Shown here: positions 8,058-14,898 of the stretch, one piece after another
Numbering within the stretch: position 1 is the first letter of the stretch
Layout of the letters: every line of letters starts with the position of its first letter
From: Ruminococcus sp.
GTDB lineage: Bacteria > Bacillota > Clostridia > Oscillospirales > Ruminococcaceae
DNA length: 40,342 bases
Direction of reading: 5' to 3'
NCBI GenBank assembly: GCA_019420505.1
Contig: JAHZHC010000006.1
Location: forward strand, 1 to 40,342
Notes under the pieces: generated by a model
What the model was told of the DNA's origin: nothing
Seen by the model: only the letters and a program-made list of their open reading frames with translations
Databases searched by the model: none
Made by a program: the position numbers and the translations under genes

Positions 8058-8768
8058 ATGGCATTTTTGGAAATAAAGGACCTTGCAGTTAATTATGGAA
8101 TGATTGCTGCATTAAAAGGAATTTCTTTTGAAGTAAATAAAGGTGAGGTTATAGCTCTTATCGGTGCAAACGGTGCGGGAAAGACCACGACTCTTCATAC
8201 AATAACAGGATTACTTCCTGCAAAACATGGTTCAATTATGTTTAACGGTGTTGAATTAACAAAAACACCGGCGCATAAAATTGTTAAAATGGGAATTGCT
8301 CATGTTCCTGAAGGACGTAGAATTTTTCAGAACCTTACCGTACTTGATAATCTGAAACTGGGTGCATTTACAAGAAAAGATAAGGACGGTATATCTAAGG
8401 ATTTAAATATGGTTTACGAGCGGTTTCCACGTCTTGCTGAGCGTAAATCTCAGATTGCAGGCACACTTTCAGGCGGTGAGCAGCAAATGCTTGCAATGGG
8501 CAGGGCACTGATGTCCCGACCATCAATTATAGTTATGGACGAACCGTCAATGGGATTATCTCCTATATTGGTAAGCGAAATATTTGATATTATTCAGTCT
8601 ATCAGGGAAAGCGGCACAACAGTTTTGCTTGTTGAGCAAAATGCAAAAAAAGCCCTTTCGATTGCTGACAGAGCTTACGTTCTTGAAACCGGTAAAATTG
8701 CACTTTCGGGTAAAGCCTCAGATCTCATTAATGACGAATCAGTTAAGAGAGCATACCTCGGGGAATAA
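8058..8768 (+). CDS. livF: Branched-chain amino acid ABC transporter ATPase LivF
   Basis: Second ATPase subunit. 236 aa. Walker A GANGAGKT, VPEGRRIFQNLTV typical of LivF, signature LSGGEQQMLAMGRAL, Walker B IIVMDEPSMGL, and LLVEQNA at the H-loop position (Gln replaces His, normal for LivF). AAGGAGG ribosome site at 8044-8050 overlaps the livG stop. Last transport gene of the operon. Confidence 0.9.
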   Translation: MAFLEIKDLAVNYGMIAALKGISFEVNKGEVIALIGANGAGKTTTLHTITGLLPAKHGSIMFNGVELTKTPAHKIVKMGIAHVPEGRRIFQNLTVLDNLKLGAFTRKDKDGISKDLNMVYERFPRLAERKSQIAGTLSGGEQQMLAMGRALMSRPSIIVMDEPSMGLSPILVSEIFDIIQSIRESGTTVLLVEQNAKKALSIADRAYVLETGKIALSGKASDLINDESVKRAYLGE

Positions 8769-8803
8769 ACAATTAAAATCCAAAGTAAAGGCAGGTAGAT
8801 TTT

Positions 8804-9415
8804 ATGGCTCGAATTATTACTATCGCAAGAAAAATGGGCAGCGGCGGAAAAACTATTGGTAAGATGCTGTCGCAGGAGTTGGGCATTAAATATTATGACA
8901 GAGAACTTATTAAGCTTGCAAGCGATGAAAGTGGTATTAACGAACGCTTTTTTGGATTGGTGGACGAAAAAATAAAAAGTGGATTTTTTCGACGCAAAGG
9001 TGTATATAAGGGTGACTTGTTAAATCCGGATGACAGGGATTTCATATCAGATGAAAATCTTTTTAATTATCAGGCAAAGGTTATTAAACAGCTTGCGGAT
9101 AAAGAGCCTTCTGTCATTGTCGGAAGATGTGCGGATCATATTTTAAAGGACAGAAACGATGTTATAAAGGTCTTTATTTATTCAGATATGGATACTGCAA
9201 TAAGAAATTTTATTGATATGTATGGCGGAAATGAAAAAGAAGCCCGCAAGATTATTGAAAAAGTTGATAAGGAGCGCAGCGAATATTATCATCACTATAC
9301 GGGTGAATATTGGGAAAATGCAAAGAATTATAATCTTTGTCTTGATACCAGCAAAATATCATATGAAAAGTGCGTTGAAATAATAAAAGGCTATATTGAA
9401 ATAATTGATAAATAA
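8804..9415 (+). CDS. Cytidylate kinase-like family protein
   Basis: Probable nucleoside/nucleotide kinase of the cytidylate kinase-like family, 203 aa, cytoplasmic. It begins MARIITIARKMGSGGKTIG, a P-loop variant GSGGKT typical of this family, followed by LGIKYYDRELI. VIVGRCADHIL and VFIYSD match the core kinase fold, and the AXXR-like lid region is NEKEARKIIEKVDKERSEYY. It lies 35 nt after livF with a ribosome site AAAGGCAGG and ends in a strong terminator, so it probably belongs to the liv transcript. The link to amino acid uptake is unclear. Natural substrate is not known for most of this family; true Cmk would have a GPAGSGKST loop, so it is not called cmk. Confidence 0.75.
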   Translation: MARIITIARKMGSGGKTIGKMLSQELGIKYYDRELIKLASDESGINERFFGLVDEKIKSGFFRRKGVYKGDLLNPDDRDFISDENLFNYQAKVIKQLADKEPSVIVGRCADHILKDRNDVIKVFIYSDMDTAIRNFIDMYGGNEKEARKIIEKVDKERSEYYHHYTGEYWENAKNYNLCLDTSKISYEKCVEIIKGYIEIIDK

Positions 9416-9421
9416 AGTCTT

Positions 9422-9456
9422 GGGAGTAAAACCATAAGTTTTACTCCCATTTATAT
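9422..9456 (+). terminator. Rho-independent terminator of the liv operon
   Basis: GGGAGTAAAAC (9422-9432) and GTTTTACTCCC (9438-9448) form a perfect 11-bp stem with a 5-nt loop, followed by a T-rich tail. It marks the operon end. Confidence 0.85.
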
Positions 9457-9499
9457 TTTGTCAAGGAATACTTATTGATATTATTTCTATTTTTAGGAC

Positions 9500-9547
9500 T
9501 TGCTGAATATTAATAAAATGAATAGAATTATTCACTTTATTAATATT
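9500..9547 (+). promoter_or_regulatory. Promoter of the DacF-like gene covered by a 19-bp-arm inverted repeat
   Basis: TTGCTG (9500-9505), 17-bp spacer, TAGAAT (9523-9528). The inverted repeat AATATTAATAAAATGAATA (9506-9524) / TATTCACTTTATTAATATT (9529-9547) has one mismatch in 19 pairs and covers the spacer, the -10 and the expected start. It could be an operator, or an mRNA hairpin in front of the AAGGAG ribosome site. Confidence 0.5.
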
Positions 9548-9561
9548 TAAGGAGAATCAAT

Positions 9562-10755
9562 ATGAATTTCAAAAAAAGTTCAATTATCGTTATTTGTTGT
9601 TTAGTTACGTGGTTTAATTCGTTAAGTGCTTTGGCTGACGGTATGCCGTATATTAATTCACAGGCTGTGCAGGCCGAAATAATTTCTGACAATTCAGTAA
9701 TGAATGATATTTCTGCAAAGTCGGCAATTTTGGTTGAAATATCAACAGGAACTGTCATAGCAGAAAAAAATTCAACTGAAAAGATGAGTGCATCTCATTT
9801 TGCTAAATTAATGACTTTGCTTATTGCTGCTGATAAAATAAATGCAGATAAATTGAAATTGCAAGATAAAGTAACTGTATCTGCTAATGCAAATTCAAAA
9901 GGATCACCGCAAATTTGGCTTGATATCGGGGAAGTAATAACAGTTGATGAGCTTTTAAAATCAATAACTATAGGTAATGCAAATGATGGCTGCATAGCTC
10001 TTGCTGAAAAAATCGGAGGGACTGAGCAAGATTTTGTTCAACTTATGAATAAAAAAGCGGAAAGTATCGGAATGCATAATACATACTTTGAGGATTGTAC
10101 AGGAATAAGTGAAAAAACTGTTTCTACTGCATATGACTTATCGTTGCTTTCGGCTGAAATATTAAAATATAATGAGTTGATTCCTTATTTTACAACATGG
10201 ATGGATAATGTAAGAAATAATGGTGTTGAGCTTGTAAGTACCAATAGACTTATCAGAACATATAAGGGAATAACCGGTTTGAAATCATGTGCGTCAAAGG
10301 AATCGGGGGAATGCGTGATTGCTACGGCTAAAAGAGGCAACATGTCTTTATGTTCAGTTATATTGGGAAGCAGTAATGACAATACTAAGTTTTCTGAAGC
10401 AAAAAACTTAATGGATTTTGCTTTTGCAAATTATGAAATTTATGAACCTGAAATAGATGAAAAAGTACTTGAAAATGTGAAAGTAAAAGGCGGTGAACAG
10501 CTTGAATGTGAAGTTAAAATCATCAATTTAACCAATATAGTTATTCAAAAGGGATCTTATTCACAGATTACCTGTCAGTTTGATAAGAAGGAAATTATTG
10601 AAGCACCCGCAGATGAAAACAGCGCTGTCGGTGAGATAATTTTTAAAATTGGGGAAAATGAAATCTTAAAAGGTGAAATTGTTGTCAAGGATGAAATAAG
10701 AAGGAACTCTTTTTTATTCTCATTTAAAAGAATTTTGTTAAATCTGTTTAATTAA
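9562..10755 (+). CDS. D-Ala-D-Ala carboxypeptidase (DacF/PBP5) homologue with altered active-site motifs
   Basis: Exported protein of the S11 peptidase family (397 aa), expected outside the membrane. Signal peptide 1-25 (ALA|D). Domain about 50-290 aligns without gaps to the DacF pattern: LVEISTGTVIAEKN, KLMTLLIAAD, ALAEKIGG, LIRTYKGITGLK, ATAKRGN. A C-terminal beta region (about 295-375) and a basic, hydrophobic C-terminal helix (FSFKRILLNLF) fit the PBP5 family. However, the nucleophile SxxK reads HFAK (79-82: Ser replaced by His, with a Ser one place earlier at 78), SxN reads NAN (139-141) and KTG reads KSC (241-243). All three catalytic motifs are therefore changed, so it is probably not an active carboxypeptidase; a binding or regulatory role is inference. 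The frame is intact. ATG 9562 has an AAGGAG site at 9549-9554. It stands alone between a terminator and the pgi promoter. Confidence 0.75.
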   Translation: MNFKKSSIIVICCLVTWFNSLSALADGMPYINSQAVQAEIISDNSVMNDISAKSAILVEISTGTVIAEKNSTEKMSASHFAKLMTLLIAADKINADKLKLQDKVTVSANANSKGSPQIWLDIGEVITVDELLKSITIGNANDGCIALAEKIGGTEQDFVQLMNKKAESIGMHNTYFEDCTGISEKTVSTAYDLSLLSAEILKYNELIPYFTTWMDNVRNNGVELVSTNRLIRTYKGITGLKSCASKESGECVIATAKRGNMSLCSVILGSSNDNTKFSEAKNLMDFAFANYEIYEPEIDEKVLENVKVKGGEQLECEVKIINLTNIVIQKGSYSQITCQFDKKEIIEAPADENSAVGEIIFKIGENEILKGEIVVKDEIRRNSFLFSFKRILLNLFN

Positions 10756-10766
10756 AATGCAAATGC

Positions 10767-10785
10767 TTTGTGCAAATTGCACAAA
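10767..10785. promoter_or_regulatory. Perfect palindrome upstream of the pgi promoter
   Basis: TTTGTGCAA (10767-10775), one central A, TTGCACAAA (10777-10785). It sits 24 bp ahead of the pgi -35. There is no T-run, so it is not a terminator. It recalls Rex-type operators (TTGTGAA..TTCACAA), but the spacing and bases differ; regulator unknown. Confidence 0.45.
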
Positions 10786-10809
10786 ACTTAAGATGTAAGA
10801 TTAAATTGC

Positions 10810-10838
10810 TTGAAATATTCACAAAAATATAGTATAAT
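10810..10838 (+). promoter_or_regulatory. Promoter of pgi
   Basis: TTGAAA (10810-10815), 17-bp spacer, TATAAT (10833-10838). The pgi frame is open through this promoter, which supports the later ATG 10873 as the true start. Confidence 0.7.
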
Positions 10839-10872
10839 TTATCATAGTAAAATCAGAAAGGAATTGATTGAT

Positions 10873-12204
10873 ATGGCTATTAAATTAAACGCTAAATATC
10901 TTGAGCCTTTTGTACAGTCACATGAGTTTGATGCTATTGCGCCTTTGGTTTCTGCTGCCCATAAAACTTTAGAATCCAGAAGCGGTTTAGGAAATGATTT
11001 TCTTGGTTGGGTTAACCTTCCTGAAGATTATGACAAAGACGAATTTGAAAGAATAAAGAAGGCTGCTCAAAGAATTCAAGAAAAAGCCGATGTTCTTATT
11101 GTTATAGGAATCGGCGGTTCATACCTTGGAGCAAGGGCTGCTATTGAGCTTCTCAAATCACCTTTTTATAATAATTTGAAAAAAGATACCCCTGATATCT
11201 ATTTTGTGGGAAATAATATCAGTCCGACTTATTTGAATGAAATCCTTTCAATTTGTGAAGGAAAAGATATATGTGTAAATGTTATCTCTAAATCCGGTAC
11301 AACAACAGAACCGGCTTTGGCATTCCGTATCTTTAAGAAGCTTGTCGAAGATAAATATGGTAAAGAAGAAGCAAAGACAAGAATTTTTGCCACTACTGAT
11401 AAAGCAAAAGGAACGCTTAAAGAGCTTTCAGATACAGAAGGATATGAAACATTTGTGATTGCTGATGATATCGGAGGACGTTTTTCTGTTCTTACAGCTG
11501 TAGGACTTTTGCCTATTGCCGTTGCCGGCTGTGATATTGATAAGATTATGGAAGGCGCTGAGTCTGCTAAGAAAAAATATTCATCCGACGATAAAAATGA
11601 TTGTTATACTTATGCCGCTTTGAGAAATATTCTTTACAATAAAGGCAAAAGTATTGAAATGCTTGTTTCTTATGACCCAAGCTTTACTATGATGGCTGAA
11701 TGGTGGAAACAGTTGTATGGCGAAAGTGAGGGTAAAGATCATAAAGGTATTTTCCCTTCGTCTGCTACTTTTTCAACTGACTTGCATTCTTTGGGACAGT
11801 TTGTTCAGGACGGTTCAAGAGTAATGTTTGAAACAGTCGTTGACATATTAGAACCTAAGCAGGATCTGTTCCTTGAAGACGATAAGGAAAATCTTGACGG
11901 ACTTAATTTCTTAACAAATCAAAATATGTCTGTTGTAAATAAAAAAGCATTTCAAGGAACTGTTCTGGCTCATACTGAAGGCGGTGTTCCTAATATCGTT
12001 CTTGAAGTTGACAGACTTGATGAGGAAAACTTCGGTGAGATGGTTTATTTCTTTGAAAAAGCATGTGCAATTTCCGGATATATGCTTGGCGTGAACCCAT
12101 TTAATCAGCCGGGAGTTGAAAGCTATAAGAAAAATATGTTTGCCTTGCTTGGAAAACCAGGTTATGAATCACAGAAGGCTGAACTTGAATCAAAAATAAA
12201 ATAA
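10873..12204 (+). CDS. pgi: Glucose-6-phosphate isomerase
   Basis: Interconverts glucose-6-phosphate and fructose-6-phosphate in glycolysis, cytoplasm. Start at ATG 10873 (443 aa), 11 nt after an AAAGGA ribosome site; an earlier TTG coincides with the -35 box and is rejected. Motifs: VIGIGGSYLGARAAIELL, the phosphate-binding ISKSGTTTEPALAF, DIGGRFSVLTAVGLLPI (PGI signature 1 region), and QLYGESEGKDHKGIFP near the active site. Size matches the short Firmicutes-type enzyme. A 50-nt gap without terminator separates it from the small P-loop gene, so both may share a transcript. Confidence 0.93.
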   Translation: MAIKLNAKYLEPFVQSHEFDAIAPLVSAAHKTLESRSGLGNDFLGWVNLPEDYDKDEFERIKKAAQRIQEKADVLIVIGIGGSYLGARAAIELLKSPFYNNLKKDTPDIYFVGNNISPTYLNEILSICEGKDICVNVISKSGTTTEPALAFRIFKKLVEDKYGKEEAKTRIFATTDKAKGTLKELSDTEGYETFVIADDIGGRFSVLTAVGLLPIAVAGCDIDKIMEGAESAKKKYSSDDKNDCYTYAALRNILYNKGKSIEMLVSYDPSFTMMAEWWKQLYGESEGKDHKGIFPSSATFSTDLHSLGQFVQDGSRVMFETVVDILEPKQDLFLEDDKENLDGLNFLTNQNMSVVNKKAFQGTVLAHTEGGVPNIVLEVDRLDEENFGEMVYFFEKACAISGYMLGVNPFNQPGVESYKKNMFALLGKPGYESQKAELESKIK

Positions 12205-12254
12205 ATTTAAAATATAGAAAATAAAAGTCCCTTACGGACGGAATGGAGTTTGTT

Positions 12255-12659
12255 ATGATTAATTTAATTCCCGGAAAAAAAGGAACAGGAAAAACCAAAG
12301 TTTTAGTTGACGCTATTGAATCATCTGTTAAAAATGCAACCGGCGATGTTGTTTGTATCGAAAGAGGTATGAAGCTTACTTATGATCTTCCTCATAAAGT
12401 AAGACTTGTTGATGCAGAAGAATATGGTATCAATAGTTATGACGCTTTCTATGGTTTTGTTGCAGGTGTTCTTGCAGGAAATTATGATATTCAGGAAATC
12501 TTTGTTGATGGAATTCTTAGAATCGGCGGCAGAGATTATGAAGCGTTCGGAAATATGATTGAAAAAGTAGCAATGCTTGCAAAGGACATTAAAATTGTAT
12601 TTACAGTATCTGCCGACCCTGAAGAACTTCCTGCAAAGGTAAAGGCATTCATTAAATAA
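12255..12659 (+). CDS. Small P-loop protein of unknown function
   Basis: Not recognised as a named family. 134 aa, cytoplasmic by composition. It starts MINLIPGKKGTGKTK, a Walker A motif GKKGTGKT at residues 7-14, and has a possible Walker B strand IQEIFVDG; the end is AKDIKIVFTVSADPEELP. It looks like a minimal single-domain P-loop NTPase without a clear partner domain. ATG 12243 is also in frame, but the GGAG at 12245-12248 falls correctly only for ATG 12255. It lies after pgi with no clear terminator and before the yceD promoter. ATP binding is suggested by the motif only; a function cannot be assigned. Confidence 0.75.
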   Translation: MINLIPGKKGTGKTKVLVDAIESSVKNATGDVVCIERGMKLTYDLPHKVRLVDAEEYGINSYDAFYGFVAGVLAGNYDIQEIFVDGILRIGGRDYEAFGNMIEKVAMLAKDIKIVFTVSADPEELPAKVKAFIK

Positions 12660-12682
12660 TTTTAAATAGTACAGAAAAAGTA

Positions 12683-12711
12683 TTGACAAATTTTATTATA
12701 AAGGTTATAAT
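12683..12711 (+). promoter_or_regulatory. Promoter of yceD-rpmF
   Basis: TTGACA (12683-12688), 17-bp spacer, TATAAT (12706-12711): a consensus match to sigma-A in both boxes. Confidence 0.8.
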
Positions 12712-12738
12712 AAAGTTTGTGATGTTTGAGGTGCGAAT

Positions 12739-13185
12739 ATGATTTTACAGTTAAAACAGTTGTTTGATATTGATGGAGAGGTAAAAAATCTTGATTTTTC
12801 TATTAATCCTGAGGATTTATCTTATTTATCTGTATTAAAGTCATTTTCTTCACCTATTGCAATTAAGGGAAAAGTTGAAAATCGTGCAGGCGTCGTTACC
12901 CTTACTTATATCAGTAAATTTTCAATGAACCTTTCTTGTGACAGATGTCTTAAAGGATTTAATCGAGAGTATGAGTATAAATTTGAACATATTCTGATTC
13001 AAGGCGCAAATACAGATAATGATGAGTATATTGTGTGTAAAGATAATACTCTTGATTTAAATGAATTAGCTATTTCAGATTTGTTGTTACAGCTGCCTAC
13101 AAAGATTCTTTGCAGGGATGACTGCAGGGGCTTGTGTTACGTTTGCGGACAAGATTTGAATGAAGGCGAATGTAACTGTTCCTGA
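12739..13185 (+). CDS. yceD: YceD family protein (DUF177), large-subunit related
   Basis: YceD/DUF177 proteins are encoded next to rpmF across bacteria and are linked to 23S rRNA metabolism and L32. 148 aa. Family traits: N-terminal beta strands with FSINPEDLSYL, the CDRCL element (near residue 75), DLNELAISDLLLQLP, and a cysteine-rich end CRDDCRGLCYVCGQDLN then CNC, which probably binds a metal. GAGGTG ribosome site precedes ATG 12739. rpmF follows 38 nt later, as usual, but plsX, often the third gene, is not here. Confidence 0.85.
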   Translation: MILQLKQLFDIDGEVKNLDFSINPEDLSYLSVLKSFSSPIAIKGKVENRAGVVTLTYISKFSMNLSCDRCLKGFNREYEYKFEHILIQGANTDNDEYIVCKDNTLDLNELAISDLLLQLPTKILCRDDCRGLCYVCGQDLNEGECNCS

Positions 13186-13223
13186 ATAGCAATTGATCTA
13201 TTATCTAAAGAGGAGGTGCCAGA

Positions 13224-13406
13224 ATGGCAGTACCAAAGAGAAAGGTTTCCAAAGCAAGACGTGATAAAAGACGTTCAGCTGTATGGAAGTTAGATGCACC
13301 AGCGCTCTGCAGATGCTCAAACTGCGGCGAGCTTACAGCTCCTCACAAGGTTTGTAAAAATTGCGGATATTATAAGGGTGTAGAAGTAATCAAAAAGGAA
13401 GCATAA
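13224..13406 (+). CDS. rpmF: 50S ribosomal protein L32
   Basis: Ribosomal large-subunit protein, 60 aa. Opens MAVPKRKVSKARRDKRRS, the hallmark of L32, and carries a zinc-ribbon pair CSNC (residues 31-34) and CKNC (44-47), so this is the zinc-binding form. Strong AGGAGGTG ribosome site. Followed by a terminator with a possible antiterminator. Confidence 0.96.
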   Translation: MAVPKRKVSKARRDKRRSAVWKLDAPALCRCSNCGELTAPHKVCKNCGYYKGVEVIKKEA

Positions 13407-13429
13407 TTTTTGATTATCAGCTGTTAATG

Positions 13430-13504
13430 GAATAGCGGTATTACCTCTGCTATTCAAATGGCTTAGCTTAAGGGCAGAGGAGGATTAGTCCTTCTCTGCT
13501 TTTT
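13430..13504 (+). terminator. Terminator after rpmF with possible alternative fold
   Basis: Terminator stem GCAGAGGAGGA (13474-13484) / TCCTTCTCTGC (13489-13499), 4-nt loop, then five T. Upstream, GAATAGC (13430-13436) / GCTATTC (13449-13455) forms another hairpin. CCTCTGC (13444-13450) could instead pair with GCAGAGG (13474-13480) and break the terminator. Terminator is firm; the switch is inference. Confidence 0.8.
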
Positions 13505-13564
13505 GTATGTATATCACTAATTTTATAAAAAATTAAATTGGACTTCAGAAAGGATATTGATTTT

Positions 13565-14872
13565 ATGGCGGTGAAAATAACAGGAATTGTCAAGCATAGT
13601 CCTGCATATCGTGCAAAAATAAAATCCGATGACATTCTGATTTCCATTAATGGTCATATAATTACAGATGTGCTCGATTATATGTTTTATTCCGCCGATA
13701 ATGAGGTGGAACTTATTCTTGAACGAAAGGGCAACTCTTATAAAAAAACAATTTTAAAATCCGAATATGATGATTTAGGAATGGAATTTGCTTCTTTTCT
13801 TATGGATGAAAAGAGATCATGCAGTAATAAATGCATATTTTGTTTTATTGATCAAATGCCGCCGAATATGCGTGAAACTTTGTATTTTAAAGATGATGAT
13901 GCCAGATTGTCTTTTTTGCAGGGTAATTATGTAACATTAACTAACCTGAATGATGAGGACATACAACGTATTATTGATATGCGGTTAAATATTAATATTT
14001 CTGTTCATACTACTAATCCGGAACTTAGATGCAAAATGATGAATAATCGTTTTGCCGGAGAAAAATTAAAGTATCTTAAAATGATTGCAGACAGCGGACT
14101 TATGATTAATTGTCAGATCGTTTGTTGTCCAAATGTTAATGACGGAGATGAACTGGTAAGAACTCTTAATGATTTATCGGATTTAATGCCCAATATACAA
14201 TCAGTTGCTGTAGTTCCTGTTGGTTTGACTAAATACCGTGAAGGATTGTTTCCTTTAGAGTGTTTTAATCAAAATAATGCAGGAGACGTAATAGATATAA
14301 TTGAATCCAAACAGAGTGAATGTCTTGAAAAGTATGGCACAAGGATGGTATATCCTGCTGACGAATTTTATCTTCTTGCAAAGCGGGAATTACCTCCAAC
14401 AGATTTTTATGAGGATTATCCTCAGTATGAAAACGGAGTTGGTTTGCTGAGATCTTTGGGTGATGAACTTGAATCAGCACTTGACTCATGTAATGAAGAA
14501 ATTACAAAACCACGTACTGTTACACTGGTTACCGGAGCGGCAGCTTATGATTTTCATGTTATGCTGACCAAAAAAATAATGAGAAAATTTCCTATGCTAA
14601 AAATTAATACCGAGAAAATTATTAATTACTTTTTTGGCGAAACGATTACTGTTGCCGGTTTAATTACTGCCGGTGATTTGATAAACCAGCTCAAAGGAAA
14701 AAATCTTGGAGATGAATTAATAATACCAAAAGTAATGCTGAAAGCTGACGAACCTGTTTTTCTTGATGATTTAACAGTTTCAGATGTCGAAGAAGCTCTA
14801 AATATAAAAGTTACTGCCTCAGCAAATGACGGATATGAATATCTGAATAAATTGTTGGGTATTGATTATTAA
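13565..14872 (+). CDS. PDZ / radical SAM / DUF512 protein
   Basis: Conserved Clostridia protein of unknown function, 435 aa. Residues about 4-65 are PDZ-like (VKHSPAYRAKIKSDDILISING). A radical SAM 4Fe-4S motif C86xxxC90xxC93 follows (CSNKCIFCFIDQMP), with RLSFLQGNYVTLTN behind it. The C-terminal half (about 215-435) is the DUF512 domain (PVGLTKYREGLFPL, TGAAAYDF, NTEKIINYFFGETITVAGLITAGDL). Start at ATG 13565, 11 nt after an AGAAAGGA site; an upstream in-frame TTG at 13538 has no suitable site. It precedes der by 26 nt, so they may be cotranscribed. The order DUF512-der is common in Clostridia. Substrate unknown. Confidence 0.85.
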   Translation: MAVKITGIVKHSPAYRAKIKSDDILISINGHIITDVLDYMFYSADNEVELILERKGNSYKKTILKSEYDDLGMEFASFLMDEKRSCSNKCIFCFIDQMPPNMRETLYFKDDDARLSFLQGNYVTLTNLNDEDIQRIIDMRLNINISVHTTNPELRCKMMNNRFAGEKLKYLKMIADSGLMINCQIVCCPNVNDGDELVRTLNDLSDLMPNIQSVAVVPVGLTKYREGLFPLECFNQNNAGDVIDIIESKQSECLEKYGTRMVYPADEFYLLAKRELPPTDFYEDYPQYENGVGLLRSLGDELESALDSCNEEITKPRTVTLVTGAAAYDFHVMLTKKIMRKFPMLKINTEKIINYFFGETITVAGLITAGDLINQLKGKNLGDELIIPKVMLKADEPVFLDDLTVSDVEEALNIKVTASANDGYEYLNKLLGIDY

Positions 14873-14898
14873 TGAAGTGAAAGACTGGAGATGATAAT

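Noticed and set aside
10810..10872. Longer pgi start
   Set aside because: The TTG is the -35 box of a consensus promoter; ATG 10873 has a proper ribosome site.
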